This document shows positions 36,301 to 48,911 of a stretch of DNA of 64,000 nucleotides, piece after piece (the first letter of the stretch is position 1; each line of letters opens with the position of its first letter). The position numbers and the translations under genes were made by a program. The notes under the pieces were generated by a model. The model saw only the letters and a program-made list of their open reading frames with translations. It made no database searches and was not told the DNA's origin. Source of the stretch: Spisula solida (Eukaryota > Mollusca > Bivalvia > Venerida > Mactridae); the NCBI GenBank assembly GCA_947247005.1, contig OX365950.1, forward strand, positions 7,266,720 through 7,330,719, written 5' to 3'.

Positions 36301-38583
36301 AATAAAGAAACACACTATGTTAGCGCCTTTAGCCTTCTATGTATGCACTGCGCAGTCTTGTTACAAGAGTCGACATAATCAGATATGTTAATGACTAAAG
36401 CCTCGTAATTTACAGTCGGTCTTACAATGTCGTTAGGAGATATAGGACCCAACTAAAGTATTAGCATAATACACATGGCTGCTACGTAATGTGTTGTATA
36501 ACCGTGGATATGTCCGAGAGTTGGGAAGTTAGCGAATTAGGAATTTCGGACTTTTTAGCCTGCGGAAATATTACGAAATTTTATCATTCTTAGTAGAGTT
36601 GTATGCAAAAAGAGAAAATGTTTTCAAAATTTGTAAATCTGTGAAATTCGCCAATATTTTCTCGATGCTAACTTAACCACTTTATGGTACGATACATCTT
36701 TATGGGCTATGTTGCAGAAGCAAGTTGATTCGATTAATATATCACACAATATGATCAATGAATCCTAAAACGCGCATGCAGCTCTATCAACCATTATCCA
36801 ATGCCATTATCCCAATAAACATGAACTGTTGGATATTTTCCATCTATTGTTCTTTTGATTTGTTTGTTCAAGTGATTTGTTAACAATAGGCTGCATACAT
36901 ATACCGTGTTTTCCATGAGAATTTATTTAATTGTTCAATGATTTGTTTCCAATTACCACAGTTAACAAGCTTTCTCTATTCAATTGCCTTGAACCCGTCG
37001 GGGAAACACGTACTGTTTTCGAATTGCGTCACCTCATTTGATAACAACCGGTTTAAGAAGTTTCAGAAAATAGCATTCTGCCGTTCAAATTTATCAACTT
37101 CGGCTAATTACAATGGGAAAACGCACATTGACTAAAGAAGCAAACACAGTTATAGACATCCGACCTTCGATCAGTTTCATTACCAGTTTCATTATATAAC
37201 TGTCTTTATTAATGATATCGGTGCACAGTGCAGCCACATGATTTGATGTCTGTTATTTCAGAGAATCTTTATAATTGTTTTTAAAAAAACGTAGGATGAA
37301 TGAATAGTAATTAAGTACTTCGCATTGTTACGAGTATTTATCACACTAACGAATGTAGCATGGATCGCACTTTATGACGTTACGTCAACGTCATTGTGAG
37401 CTTGTTTGGATAAGACATGCAGTAAGAAGGCAACCCCCTCATGGTCCTATGTAGCATAGAGGGTCGGTAACGAACGACGATACCAGATGGCTTTTATAGT
37501 TAGGTTATCGGTAAGATTAGGGTATCGTTCGTAATAAACCCCTGTGGTATTAGCATATTCGCTTAATAAAGATACTTACAATACTGTTTTAATTAAGGAT
37601 CACGACTGGTCACGTCATAGATTCACATATCACGTAGAGTGGACATAGATTGTGTGTTCCCTACTAGGTTACCGGACATTTAGTAATATGATATATAAAC
37701 ACTTTCCCAATATTTCAATCAGTCAATCCCGAGATTTTAATCACTATACAATATATATCAAAGTTCTAAATGAACTAACGTACGTTGACGTTTATCTATT
37801 AAAACAATAAACGTGAGTCTGATTTAGCTATCGTTTTGCTGAAAGAGACACTGAATCAATGCAATTATTTAACGCGCCTAAAGAAACAACTGATTTTGTA
37901 AATTGTAAAATTCAATGATAAATAATGTCAATAAAATGTTTCTACAATTTCACTGCACACTACATAATTGTAACATAATTGTAACATTCAAAGTCCATTA
38001 ATGAAATCATTACTGTAATATGTTTTTTAATCTGCGTTAACCTGACATCTGGTGAAATGTCACATATAGACCTTATCATTTGATATTGTAACACATGACT
38101 ATTTCAGTTGCAATGTTACTTGTTCTTTGACGAAACACTGACAGTACTGTATCTCTAGATGTAGTAATGTTTTTAAAATCTTGCAGAAGTCCATGGCAAC
38201 AGAATACCATAATCTCCCGACAGTCATGTTTGTTTCACATAAATAAAACAAATATCTCGTGCTAAAATACCAGCATACGAAGTGAGAACTTAATTAGAAG
38301 AACCCAACAAAATTAAATTAAATATTGATAAGTGCTTGAGGTTTGTGAAACACTTGTAACAAATATTGTCATTTTTTCAGTCTCATTTACCTCCAATTGG
38401 TACTGCGTGTTGATGAACACGTGACCACATGATGTAGTATCGGACAACTGTGTCAAATGATGATTTCTGAGTGCTTCTAGACGGTAATTGTTTACTGGAG
38501 ACTTGTCTTGATTGCATTCATCATCCTACATTAGACAACGGAAACAAACATGTTGAGACGAGGTGTTTCACTTATTGTACAAT

Positions 38584-40043
38584 CACTGCGGTATACCGTA
38601 CACCGGATATTGATAGTAATGTGAGTAATTGTTATTCATTTTCGCGACCTTCAAGGGTACACAAAAGTAAGTTCTGAGACACTGTTTTGCCTTTCTGAGT
38701 GTGTGTAATGTTAATTTTATACCAAAGTATCTACTTCGATTATTTTCCTAGTCCCCGAAAGCCGGCAAACGACCAGGAATTACTTAAAAGGTTAATTAAA
38801 AGACCAAACATGTATAGTTACTTACGCAAAAAATAAGCTTTGTCTCCCAAATAAAGATGTTTTTGTTCATGTTCTTCGTTAATCTACACAACTTGAATTG
38901 AGCAAAATGACATCTCCGTGACCAAGTTTGTGTTGTTAATGCTTTACTAGGGAAGGAATAATAAATAACGGTGCATTTTGAGAACAAATAAAAATGTTAG
39001 TGTACAGAGTATTGCTTAAGTGTTGCTCACTGGTGTACGGAGTATTGCTGTACAATTTACGGAGCATTGCCCCGAAGATTCGAGGTATAACCAGTGTTAT
39101 TTGATAATATTACTTATATTGTCTAGATTTATATCTCTTGAAAATTGGAGAGTGTAAAAAATACATAATTAAATAATTTGCTAATGCTTACTACTTTATA
39201 AGAAAAATAGGTTCTTGGACCCACTTTGCTGGTCTGACCCCTTTCTAACAAATATGATTGCCGGGAACAAGGAACCCATTCAATGTTTTTAGTGAGTTGG
39301 AGACAGGAGGCAAAAAATTTTAGGGAATCAAAGTAGAATGGGTGGTGGGTATGTCACACTTTAAGATATATGTAAGGTTATCTATATATTCAGTTTAAGG
39401 TTCAGTTCTTAGATAATGTATTATCTTAACCATGATATGATTTACGACCAATGCTTACACTCAACTATTCAAATTCAATCTTTTGAGGTTCATTGAAAGC
39501 AACATGTTTGAAGGCAAAAGATTGTTATAATGTGAAATTTGTTCTTAGTTACATTTATGGCTAATTTCCTAGTTTAATTTAGTGTATTTGGAAGCGTGAG
39601 CAAACGTGCAATTATCTGTACATTAAACATCAATACTCCGTACACGCACTACTATCTATTTTAGGGTGTATCTTTGTTGTACTTGAAGCAATGTTTTTGA
39701 ATTTCGCACTTAAGACATTTAGGTTTAAAAAAAACAGTTAAAAAATATATCTCTGTAATACACTCATTCAAAACGTGTGTAAAGTGCTGTGGTGAATATT
39801 TGTGTGTGAGCAGAACCCAATACTGGTTAATTTGAACACTTCTACGAATACCTGTTATAATATGGCGTGCTATAAAGTTATAAAAACACCGAAGATGTTA
39901 AAACATAGTTGGGATGATGTAAGTAGTCAGTAGTTTGGCAAAAATCGTCTCTGAACGTACACTTGTGTACACGAGAATGTCGCAAAAATTGATTACATTA
40001 CTCACCTATACTAGCAATATCCGGTGTACGGTATACCGCAGTG
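38584..40043. mobile_element. DNA transposon with CACTG ends and 5-bp target duplication
   Basis: Ends are inverted repeats: CACTGCGGTATACCGTAC at 38584 and the reverse complement at the right. They are identical for 29 bp, and similarity continues imperfectly for about 105 bp on each side (shared 'gcgac.ttc', 'gtacacaa', 'gttc.gagac'). ACAAT flanks both sides (38579-38583 and 40044-40048). Copies B (about 51957) and C (about 54155) lack the insert, and the flanks rejoin at identical length (35 bases compared) once one ACAAT is removed. That independently supports a 5-bp duplication. Ends starting CAC with 5-bp duplications characterise Transib and RAG-like transposons. Some hAT elements also duplicate 5 bp, and CACTA-type elements start CAC but duplicate fewer bases (family knowledge). 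No transposase frame is present in the 1.46 kb, so it is non-autonomous. Internal 'gtgtacggagtattgc' repeats occur near 39000-39070, with an inverted copy near 39630. Confidence 0.85.
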
Positions 40044-40227
40044 ACAATACTGGTACAAGTACTCAGACAGCTTTCTTTGTACCAATTTTACACATTTATT
40101 TCAGGTTTTACTATACCCGTTGGCAACTGTACAGAGTTTATTGTAAAGAACATTAACATGGTCCGACACTTACTTTGCCTTACCTCTTGATGGTGACATT
40201 CAATAAAAGTCTCGAATCCCAAAAAGA

Positions 40228-41375
40228 TAAAATTAAATTTGACAAGGAAGGCAGCACTTAACATAACCAGCCGAGCACAGAAAACATAAAAATATACAAG
40301 GCACAATACGAGAGGCGTTCAATATATGATGTCCATATCCTTTGCAGTTTGCTATGACAGTATTCAGAAGAATTTTACGATAAACGTTTAAAGGTGTATG
40401 TTTCTCTTCTATATTAAGAAAATTACAATTATTAGCCTTTCGTCAAATTATAAGTAATTTATTGAACTTATAGAAGAGGGTTTACTCAAGTATTGTCATT
40501 TTAAGCAAATTATGTGTCATCTATGCAGTAGTGGTTTAGAATAGTAAATGTCAGTATTCATTTAATTGCAACATACCAAACGATAACTTAATCCTTATGT
40601 TTCCACCCGAAGTAAAACACAACATGAAAGTATGTTTTCTCTACGAGTAAGACGGTCAAATACAAGGGAGACTACTATTTATACCATATGATGCTTGTTG
40701 GTTCACGCACCAATAACTTCACATCACTTCCATTTTGTTCGCAAATTCTTCCCGGAAATTAATGTTGATTGTCTACGGCGTACGTCGATGTATAAAATGC
40801 CAAATTTCAACCAATAAAACCAATTAAAATAATTAATTGAAAAATAGCATGCTTTCTGAACTTATTTTGACACCTATTTTCGCGACTTTCAAATGATCTT
40901 ATTATGTACAAAATGGCAATCAAGTAAAGGAAATCATGTTTTTATGGATGGTATTTGTGTTATTTTTAGTATAACAGTTGTGAAATAAGATTATTTTCCG
41001 AAATGAAATTTTAATGGATAATTATTCTCAAAAAGACGCAGTTTCTATTACTAACCCTTGAAAAATACACCAGAAACAACAGTCAGGGAATTAAATTTTA
41101 TCGTAACTTTCACGAAATATTGCGGAATGGTTGATTGTTCAAGAAATGTACAAATGTATCCCGATATCAATGAGTGTTCTTATTTGTAACAAAAAAGTCA
41201 TTATATATTGAACGCCCCTCGTAACTAACACACACACGAACGAGAAAATGATCCACCATCATCCAAGCTGTCAAAAATGAATGCCTAATGAGCTAGTTTC
41301 AGCAATACAAAGCTAAATGTCCAAACTGAATGACCTAGTTTTAACTGTAAAACGGCTGAAAAACCTAGTTACCAA
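40228..41375 (-). mobile_element. Family R copy split by a TA-type transposon
   Basis: The left part (40228-40308) has 'aaggcagcacttaacat' and 'cagccgagcacagaaaacat'. The right part (41222-about 41375) has 'ccaagctgtcaaaaatga' and 'aatgacctagttttaact', as in the 23262-23643 copy. Copy B reads across the site near 52165 without it. The interruption is the element at 40309-41221, so R inserted first. Confidence 0.8.
40309..41221. mobile_element. TA-inserting DNA transposon relative nested in family R
   Basis: Left end CGAGAGGCGTTCAATATAT and right end matching the reverse complement of CGAGGGGCGTTCAATATAT, with TA outside both (40307-40308 and 41222-41223). The terminal CGAG(A/G)GG is shared with the four other elements of this kind here, but the next bases are GCGTTC rather than GTGATC, so it is a separate subfamily. 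No transposase frame lies in its 913 bp. Confidence 0.88.
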
Positions 41376-41879
41376 AATATGTGCAAACAAGTCATTTCGT
41401 GTATTATTTTATTCACTTTGCAAGTCAAACTCACAGGCTTCTATGGTCTGGCAAAAGTTATACTTTAAACACTACAAGTGTAAAAGCGCATCAACAGCAT
41501 GTGATCAAAAAGGAATGAACGTGCGATCTTTTGTATTAAATGTTCCCAGTTGTAGTGATATTGTTTTGCAACAAAAATGATGGCAAATGTGGTCATGTTT
41601 AATTTATCGTGCTTGTTGGTATTATTATTCATTGACAAAAACTAAGGGAACGTTTATTCTGTATATGAGACGTTGTGTTTTTCTCTACATAGTTTTCTGC
41701 AACACTCAGGGCTGGGTCGTTCCCAGACAAAATATCGTTGTAACGAATATGTCAATTTTATGAATTGATACTTTGAACGTTTCAAAACATTTGGCCCCAT
41801 AAACTAATGTCATTATATACATATGTCAATATATCGGGTGTCGTTATATCGAGACCTGACTGTATCACAATTGTACAGA

Positions 41880-42300
41880 CATATTTGTTTAGAAAATGAA
41901 TCATCCGGCTGAGAACAGAGAAAGGTATTTGATAATTCTGATATATAACTATGATGATAGCTGCATTCTTGCAGAGATGTTACCCATAAAATAAACTTTT
42001 TCTGATCAAAGTCTCTGAATAAATAGTAAAACGGCTCGACATTATGTCAGTGTGGAGAATAATTGGTTAGAATTGATGTGTTCTCGGACTGTGAATAATG
42101 CGTCCTGACTTCCCGGGGGCTTTGTACACCGGGAATGTATATACAATCCATATATAGCTCCCCACTCATAGTAAGGACAATATAAAGATAGAAAAGCTCT
42201 TTGATAGAATCGTTTAATAGGGTCAAACCGGGTCCCAAGTGATCGATATAGCAATAAACAGATGATATGAACATAGTTATTGTGGTATAAAATCAACGTT
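41880..42300 (+). repeat. Family 2 tail module, copy A1
   Basis: This module of about 300-420 bp recurs at 43150-43470, 52600-53010 and 54780-55200. Its marks are 'cctgatcatagtctctgaat', 'gtgctctcggactgtgaata', 'ttgtacaccgggaatgtata' and 'atatagctcccca(g/c)tca'. Short minus-strand frames (for example GELYMDCIYIPGVQSPREV) are shared by several copies, but with different breaks. I regard them as shadows of repeat conservation. Confidence 0.85.
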
Positions 42301-43149
42301 TACAACGGAATATTGCTGATGCTGATGATGATGGTGGTGGAGGTATAACACTGCTGATCTATGAAGCGTTTTGTGCCGAACCGAGCATAGCCTTTATTTG
42401 CCAGTCAACTTTTCCCTTAAATATAGCCTCCATCCGTATTTGACCCCGGGTCGCCACGTTCGTGTTTCCTGTTACCATACTCTAGTATAATTGTTGTGTA
42501 CGATGTGTCGTCAATGTTTCATCAGTTGTTGTAGATCATTCTTCCCTAAGACAAGTCAAAGTGCGAAAGAAGTGTTGTACAAATCTATCTAACGGACATG
42601 CTAGTTAAAGCTCGAAACTTTGTCAATATAAATGTTTAGGAGATTACTACGATGCTTTGTTCAAGACGTAGCCTTCCCATTATATCTCCACGACGTAATG
42701 GAAGTCTCCGGAATGACTTTTATAGAGTTAATTCGTATAATATATCGCGCTATGACCTATACCTTCAGCGACTAACATCGGACAATGTGTTCGAACGTTC
42801 CGCTAATATTACATAGAGTGACGATTTTCAAAATATTGCAACATTACATTGAGATAAAATGTGGATTGATTCCCTGGAAAATGGTTACGGCAAGTGTAAA
42901 CAGATACAATCTTGAAATAATCAAAAGTGTAGTTAATTTTTCCTCGGCTTAATAAACGTAACATCTTGTTGATTCAATTTTCAGGGGGAAACGTCCGTAA
43001 AATGGGTATAAAGTATTCTACTATAGCACCATAACGTGTGTATAGAACACAATGGCGTGAGTGCGCTGTGAACTGCTTGATCAATTACCAAGCAGTCTCT
43101 CCACAGTGATTGACTATCGTGCGGTCGTCGCTTAACATAAAGGCGTATA

Positions 43150-43470
43150 TCTATTTTATTTAGAAAATGAATCATCCGGCGGATAACATAGAAAGGTATT
43201 TGATGATTCTAATATATAACTGTAATGATAGCTGCCTTATTACCGAGATGTAACTAATAAAATAGACTTTTCTCGATTATAAATAGTAAAACGGCTGTGT
43301 CATCGTGGAAAATAATTAGTTAGAGTTGATGTGCTCTCGGACTGTGAATAATGTGTCCTGGCTTCCCGGGGACTTTGTACACCGGGAATGTATATACAAT
43401 CCATATATAGCTCCCCAGTCAGAGTAGGGACAATATAAAGATAGTGAAGCTCTTTGATGGCCTGTTGATC
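43150..43470 (+). repeat. Family 2 tail module, copy A2
   Basis: A second, shorter version of the module lies in the same unit. It ends near 'gatggcctgttgatctct', where similarity to the other modules stops. Its presence shows a local duplication inside copy A. Confidence 0.8.
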
Positions 43471-43559
43471 TCTTTCTCGAATATTATCTACAAGCGAACT
43501 TAAATACATACTACATGGCATGTGTTACATAAATGCTTCAGAACATATGTCTTGCTGAA

Positions 43560-43885
43560 CTTTTTTAATGCTGAAACTAGGGCATTCACTTGAAACCGTG
43601 GCATTCAGCTTTTTATTACTTGTACCGTTATATCTTAGCTTCTTAGGACTTCAGACAGCTAAAACTAGGTAAAACAGTTGTTTACGGTTGAAACTAGGTC
43701 ATTCAGCTTGGGCATTCATCTTTGTGTTTGCTGAAACTAGTTCATTCAGCGTTTTGACAGCTGGGACTTGGGAAGTTCATTTTCCCGGTTATGTGTTTGG
43801 CATTGTACCATGTATGTTTTGGTGTTTTCTGTGCTCGACTGGTTAAGTTGAGTGCTGCTTTCCCTGTCATTTTTTTAGTACAGGC
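43560..43885 (+). mobile_element. Family R dispersed retroelement, forward copy with internal repeats
   Basis: It has several internal 'ctgaaactag(t/g)(t/g)cattcag' repeats in its first 200 bp, then 'gacagctgggacttgggaag'. The conserved end is 'gctcgactggttaagttgag', 'tgctgctttccctgtc'. The reading frame across the end (ARLVKLSAAFPV) recurs in other R copies only because the DNA does. Confidence 0.8.
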
Positions 43886-44470
43886 GTTTTGTATGAAAAT
43901 TGCATTTCGTGTTTTTTGTATGAGTGTTACACTATGTGTGGTCTATATAAATACATGTAGTACAGTATGTGTGGTTCGTGTAAGGACTATAACATGCATG
44001 CCAAGTGATCGATCTATATTGCAATAATCTGATGATATGAACATAATCATTGTGGTATAAAATCATAATATATGACGCTGCTGATCTATGAAGCCTTATT
44101 GTGCCAGTTTCGTATTTTCTGTTGACATTCTCTAGTATACATCTTGTGTACGATATGTCGTATATGGTTCATCAGTTGTCGTACATCTTGCTTCGTGTAC
44201 AAATCTATCTAACACACATGCTAGTTTGAGCTCGACACTGTGTCAATAGAAATGATTAGATGATTACTACGATGATTTGTCCAAGACGTAGCCGCCCCCA
44301 TAATGTCTCTACAACGCAATACAATTAACCAGAACGGCTTTTATAGATTTCTTTCGTATAAGATATTGCAACATATCCTATCCCTTTAGCGACTAAAATC
44401 AGACAACCCATAAAATAAACCTTTCCTGATCATAGTATCTGAATGAATAGCATAACATAATGTCAGTGTA

Positions 44471-45130
44471 TACATAATGTATATAATATACAAGCGTATT
44501 GGACATTGCAAACGCCTTGAACATATGTAATGTATACCACACAAGTGTCTTGGATATCAATGTATACATTATACAAGCGCCGTGCACATACTGTGTACAA
44601 TATGCAGGTGTCTTGGACATAAAAGTATACAGTATACGAACGCCTTGCACATACTATATACAATATTCAGGCGTCTTGGACATACAGTATATAGTATACA
44701 AGCGCCCTGCCCAAAATGTATACAGTATACAAGCGTCTATGACATAACAGTATACACTATACAAGCGCCTTCCTCATATTGTAAACATTTCAAACACAAT
44801 AAACATAATGTCTACAGTATGCAAGCGCCTGGGCATATAGGCATAATGTATACATCACAAGCGTCTTGGACATAATGTATACAGTATACAAGCGCCTTGG
44901 ACATAATATAAACAATACAGGTGTCTTTGACATAATATAAACATATCAAGCTCTTGAACATACCGTATACAGTACAAGCATCTTTGACATAATGTAAACA
45001 TATCAAGCTCTTGAACATACTGTATACAGTATACAGTACAAGCATCTTTGACATAATGTAAACATATCAAGCTCTGGAACATACTGTATACAGTACAAGC
45101 ATCTTTGACATAATGTAAACATTTCATAAA
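44471..45130 (+). repeat. Minisatellite, copy B version
   Basis: This matches the array at 35865-36300 but is longer and more diverged, with units of about 30-60 bp such as 'acataatgtatacagtatac' and 'aagcgccttggacat'. The last part has its own roughly 55-bp period ('aacatatcaagctcttgaac' at about 44940, 45000 and 45060). Confidence 0.9.
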
Positions 45131-46310
45131 GACACACACAATGTTAGCGACTTTTACATTGTATGTATGCACTGCATAGTCTTGTTACTAGAGTCGACAT
45201 TATTAGACATGTTAATGACTAAAGCTTCCTGATTTACTGACAGTCTTACAATGTCATTAGGCGATATAGGACCCAGTATTACATTTGTAGCTAATACACA
45301 TGTCTGCCATGCTATGTGTTGTATTATCATATCAGTAGATATTTCCGCAAATCGGGAAGTTAGCGAATGGGGAATTTAGTACTTTTTGGCGTTCAGAAAT
45401 ATTAAGGAATTTTCTAATTCTTAGTAGAGTAAATTGTATGCCAAAATAAAAGCTAAGAGGAAATATTTGCAAACTTTGTAAATTCACGAAATCCGCCAAT
45501 ATAACCACGTCGCTAACATAACAACTTTACGATACAATACATCTGTATGCGCAAAGTTGCAGAAGCAGACATTTCAATCATTGAAACAAGTTGATTCGAT
45601 TAATATATCACACAATATGATCAATGAATCCTGAAACGCTGATACAGTTCTATTAACCATTATCAACTGCCTTTATCCCAATAAACATGAACTGTTCGAT
45701 ATTTTCCATCCATTATTCTGTTCATTTATTTGTTAAAGTGATTTGTTAACAATAGACTGCAGACATATTCCGTGTTTTCCATGAGAATCTATTCAATTGT
45801 TCAATGAGTTGTTTCAAATTGCCACTGTAAAAAGCTTTCTCTATTCAATTGCCTTGAACCCATTGGGGAAACACGTACGGTATTCGATTTGGGTCGCCTC
45901 ATTTGATAACATTGTGCAATCGGCTTAATGAAGTTTCAGACAATATCATTCTCCCGTTAAATTTATCAACTTCGGCTCCAGTTTTCAGTTTATAACATTG
46001 TGAAAACGTTCATTAACTAAAGAAGCTATAGGGGTTCGACTCACGACCAGTTTCATAGCCTAACTATTATCATTAACGGTATTGGTGCACAGTGCGGCCA
46101 TATGGTCTGTCGTCTGTTATTGCTGATTATTATACCTCACGTGACCTCTTAATGTATTTTCCCCATAAACCTTCCGTGTGATATTTTGTTCGATCACTAT
46201 GTGATATTTTGTTCGATTACTACAAGTAACAAGAAATATAATAAAATAAGTAACACATGGCTGCTCGGGTGACAGTATATAAATAACACATGGCTGCGAG
46301 GATGATATTA

Positions 46311-46391
46311 AATAATACCAACCCTTGAATAGTCATATCACCCTCGGCTTCGCCTCGGGTGATATAACTATTCGCGGGTTGGTATTATTTA
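46311..46391. repeat. 81-bp near-palindromic hairpin, left
   Basis: AAATAATACCAACCC at the start faces GGGTTGGTATTATTT at the end. The centre is 'atatcaccctcggcttcgcc' then 'tcgggtgatat'. It is longer if the flanking 'aataacacatggctgc / gcagccatgtgttatt' pairs are included. The 'cacccgaggc...gggtgatat' type of foldback is familiar from marine invertebrate genomes (recall). Confidence 0.85.
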
Positions 46392-46541
46392 CTGTCAACC
46401 GAGCAGCCATGTGTTATTTATTTTATTATACCGAACAAAATTACAACCCATTTGCAAAATAAAATATCAACAAATCTAAGATTGCCGTTATGATAATTTT
46501 ACATGTACAATCTCAGTCCGTATAAGTTTCTAATGAGTTGG

Positions 46542-46606
46542 TGCTATTTTTAGTAAATCATGTCAGTTTCAGCGCTTGAAATTGACAAGATTTACTAAAA
46601 ATAGCA
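46542..46606. repeat. 65-bp hairpin, about 30-bp stem
   Basis: TGCTATTTTTAGTAAATC (46542) pairs with the reverse complement ending at 46606, and the stem continues through TGTCA and TTTCA with only two imperfect positions around a loop of about five bases ('gcgct'). It lies inside the interrupted left arm of the composite element. It could give a stable foldback RNA or be a small inverted-repeat transposon. Confidence 0.8.
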
Positions 46607-48830
46607 TTTGAAATATTCACAAATGTATAAATAGCAAACGGATAATCTCTAGCACGGTGTATTCTGGACTCAAATACACTCAACCACTTTTCTAATTGGT
46701 CACTTTTCAAACCCCAAATACGTTTAACTGTGATCATAATGTTTGACGATAGTTTGCACACAAACGCGTTATGCAATTGACCTTTCTGCAGACACTTCGT
46801 AGCCACGCCCCCTATAGTTACGGGTATTCGCTGTTGCTACACAAGACAAGCTTTCATTAAAATGGCGTCTAATACGGAGATGTCGTGTGATGCTTTTAGC
46901 CAATGTTTTGAAAATTTTGTGAAACATATTTATGTGCCTACTTAAAACTCGATCAAATCGATGGTTTTTAATCGAAGAATTTTACGTAAACAGTTACTAA
47001 ATCGGAGCCAAGCAGACACTCACAAGCGTAATTTTGCCGCTCAATCAGAATGTTTCTTTTTATCTAAATAGCTATTTATGTATAGTTTTTGCGCAAATCG
47101 GGAATGACCTGTCTTGAAAGATACACCCTTTATTGTAACAAAGAAATCATTCAGTGTTAATGCATATATTTACATATACACAGTATAATGGAATCTTCCA
47201 TACACTATAGCATTTCATCTTCCGTATACGTTCGTATGATCGTGTGTTTAATAAATAATCGAATTCAAATGTGCGTAAAATATTATTTAAGTAAAGTTAC
47301 AAGACCTCCTGATTTTCTGCGTCGGGTTTTTATTGATGTCTTCCGTGTGATCTACCGCTTATAGCGGGGACATACATTTTGCTGATTACTTACGACAGAG
47401 TCTGTATTTGTTTGCAACTTCCGCAAAAAAATAAGTGCTACGTTAACATAGATGAATGTGAATCTTTCAAATCCCACATCGCTACGTAATACATGGTTTG
47501 TCATTGACAGTCAGCATATCAACAAATTTCTAATGTACAATCACGCGTTATCATGTAAATAAATATCGTTTTCTAACATAACGTTAAAACTGTCGGGTCA
47601 AGTGCAATAATGTGGGCTACACATATTATATATGCACCATTATACAAGAAATAAATCAGCCCTAGATTATAAGTTAGTTAACATTCCAATGTGTTAAATA
47701 CTTTGATGATCTCGTTTAGATTCGTATCTCGGACATCAGTCGGGGTCTAGTGATATACCGCGGTGTCTTGTTAATTGTCAATAATCAATGTGACACATAG
47801 CGGTTTCCGTCAGGACAGGGGAACAGTATGGGGTCAGTTAGTTTTATACATAATTGCTATAAATGTTTTGTAGTAATATGTATATATTCGACAGGTCTCT
47901 GACCTATAGATACTTTGAAATAAATGTGTACATGTATCGATCTATCATGATTTACAATACCTGTCCGGACCATGCAGTACATATATTTAAAAAAAAATTT
48001 ATAAGTTTTGGAGATTGAATGCAATTAACACCACAAGGATATCAACTGAAAAGCGCTTTAACTATTACATAGACCAAAACAACATAATGTTCAATATTAT
48101 TAAAACACTTCACAATCATTTTTGATGGGAAATTCACACATTCTCGTTATTTGGGGGTTATGTGTCCTTATTCTATATCAAATAATAAAATAAAATCACG
48201 AGTCTATGGTTTAAAGTATATATTTTTTAAAACATTCATATCAAATTAAAGACGAAGCTTTCTAGTTTCACAACATGTAATTATTTCGAATTATATTGAT
48301 GTAAATATCAATGATATATTAAACTTTTAAATTAGACTATATTTGAGACAAAATATACATATATAGCTACTACTTCTGAGGCCTTATCGATTTAATAAAT
48401 AAATTCACTTTCATGAAATTGCTACCAAATTAAAGTTTAAGTTCTCTAGTTTTTAAACATACCAGAACTTTAAAAATGTGTCTAACAAGATGGAAGCGAT
48501 AAATCGTTGCCCAAATGCTGCAATCTGATTGGCTAACGCCACCTGTCAATCAAAATCGGCAGAAAGGTCAATTGTTTAATCATTAGATTTCAAAATCACG
48601 TGCCAAAGTATGCGTGGTAAGTCATGCGATAAATTTTGCATTTTCGCCATCAAATAATATGATCACAGTTAAAGGTATTTTGGGTTTGAAAAGTGACCAA
48701 TTAGAAAAGTGGTTGAGTGTAGTACAAATTTCTATAAATAGCCCAGCCTCGTTTATACTAGTAGTGATCGAACAAAATATCACACAGAAGGTCTATTGGG
48801 AAAATACATTGAGAGGTCACATGAGGTAAT

Positions 48831-48911
48831 AAATAATACCAACCATAGAATAGTCAAATCACCATCGGCATCGCCTCGGGTGATATAACTATTTTCGGGT
48901 TGGTATTATTT
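48831..48911. repeat. 81-bp near-palindromic hairpin, right
   Basis: Same length and same sequence class as 46311-46391, differing at scattered sites (for example 'caccatcggcatcgcc'). It sits directly next to the right arm of the composite element. The DNA after it (48912-48980) is the reverse complement of the DNA before the left hairpin. Confidence 0.85.

Larger units (their letters stand above)
35865..44470 (+). repeat. Large tandem unit, family 2, copy A
   Basis: Landmarks run in the same order as in copy B. They are a minisatellite, then 'tgtatgcactgc' (36345 and 45168), 'gaatagtaattaagtacttc' (37302 and 49014), 'catacgaagtgagaact' (38274 and 51659) and the tail module with 'ccgggaatgtatatacaatc' (42129 and 52842). 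It carries the 38584-40043 transposon and the split family R copy at 40228-41375. Its tail module is present twice (about 41880-42300 and 43150-43470). No gene is seen. Confidence 0.88.

Noticed and set aside
36034..36315. Several overlapping frames with YIMFNALLMFTLCPRH-like repeats
   Set aside because: They are translations of the 60-bp minisatellite and are present in multiple frames and on both strands.
46862..46933. 23-codon frame starting MASNTEM with a good start context inside the composite element
   Set aside because: It is too short, no continuing exon with clear splice sites was found, and it has no copy to compare within the window. It could be the first exon of a lost transposase gene, but that is speculation.
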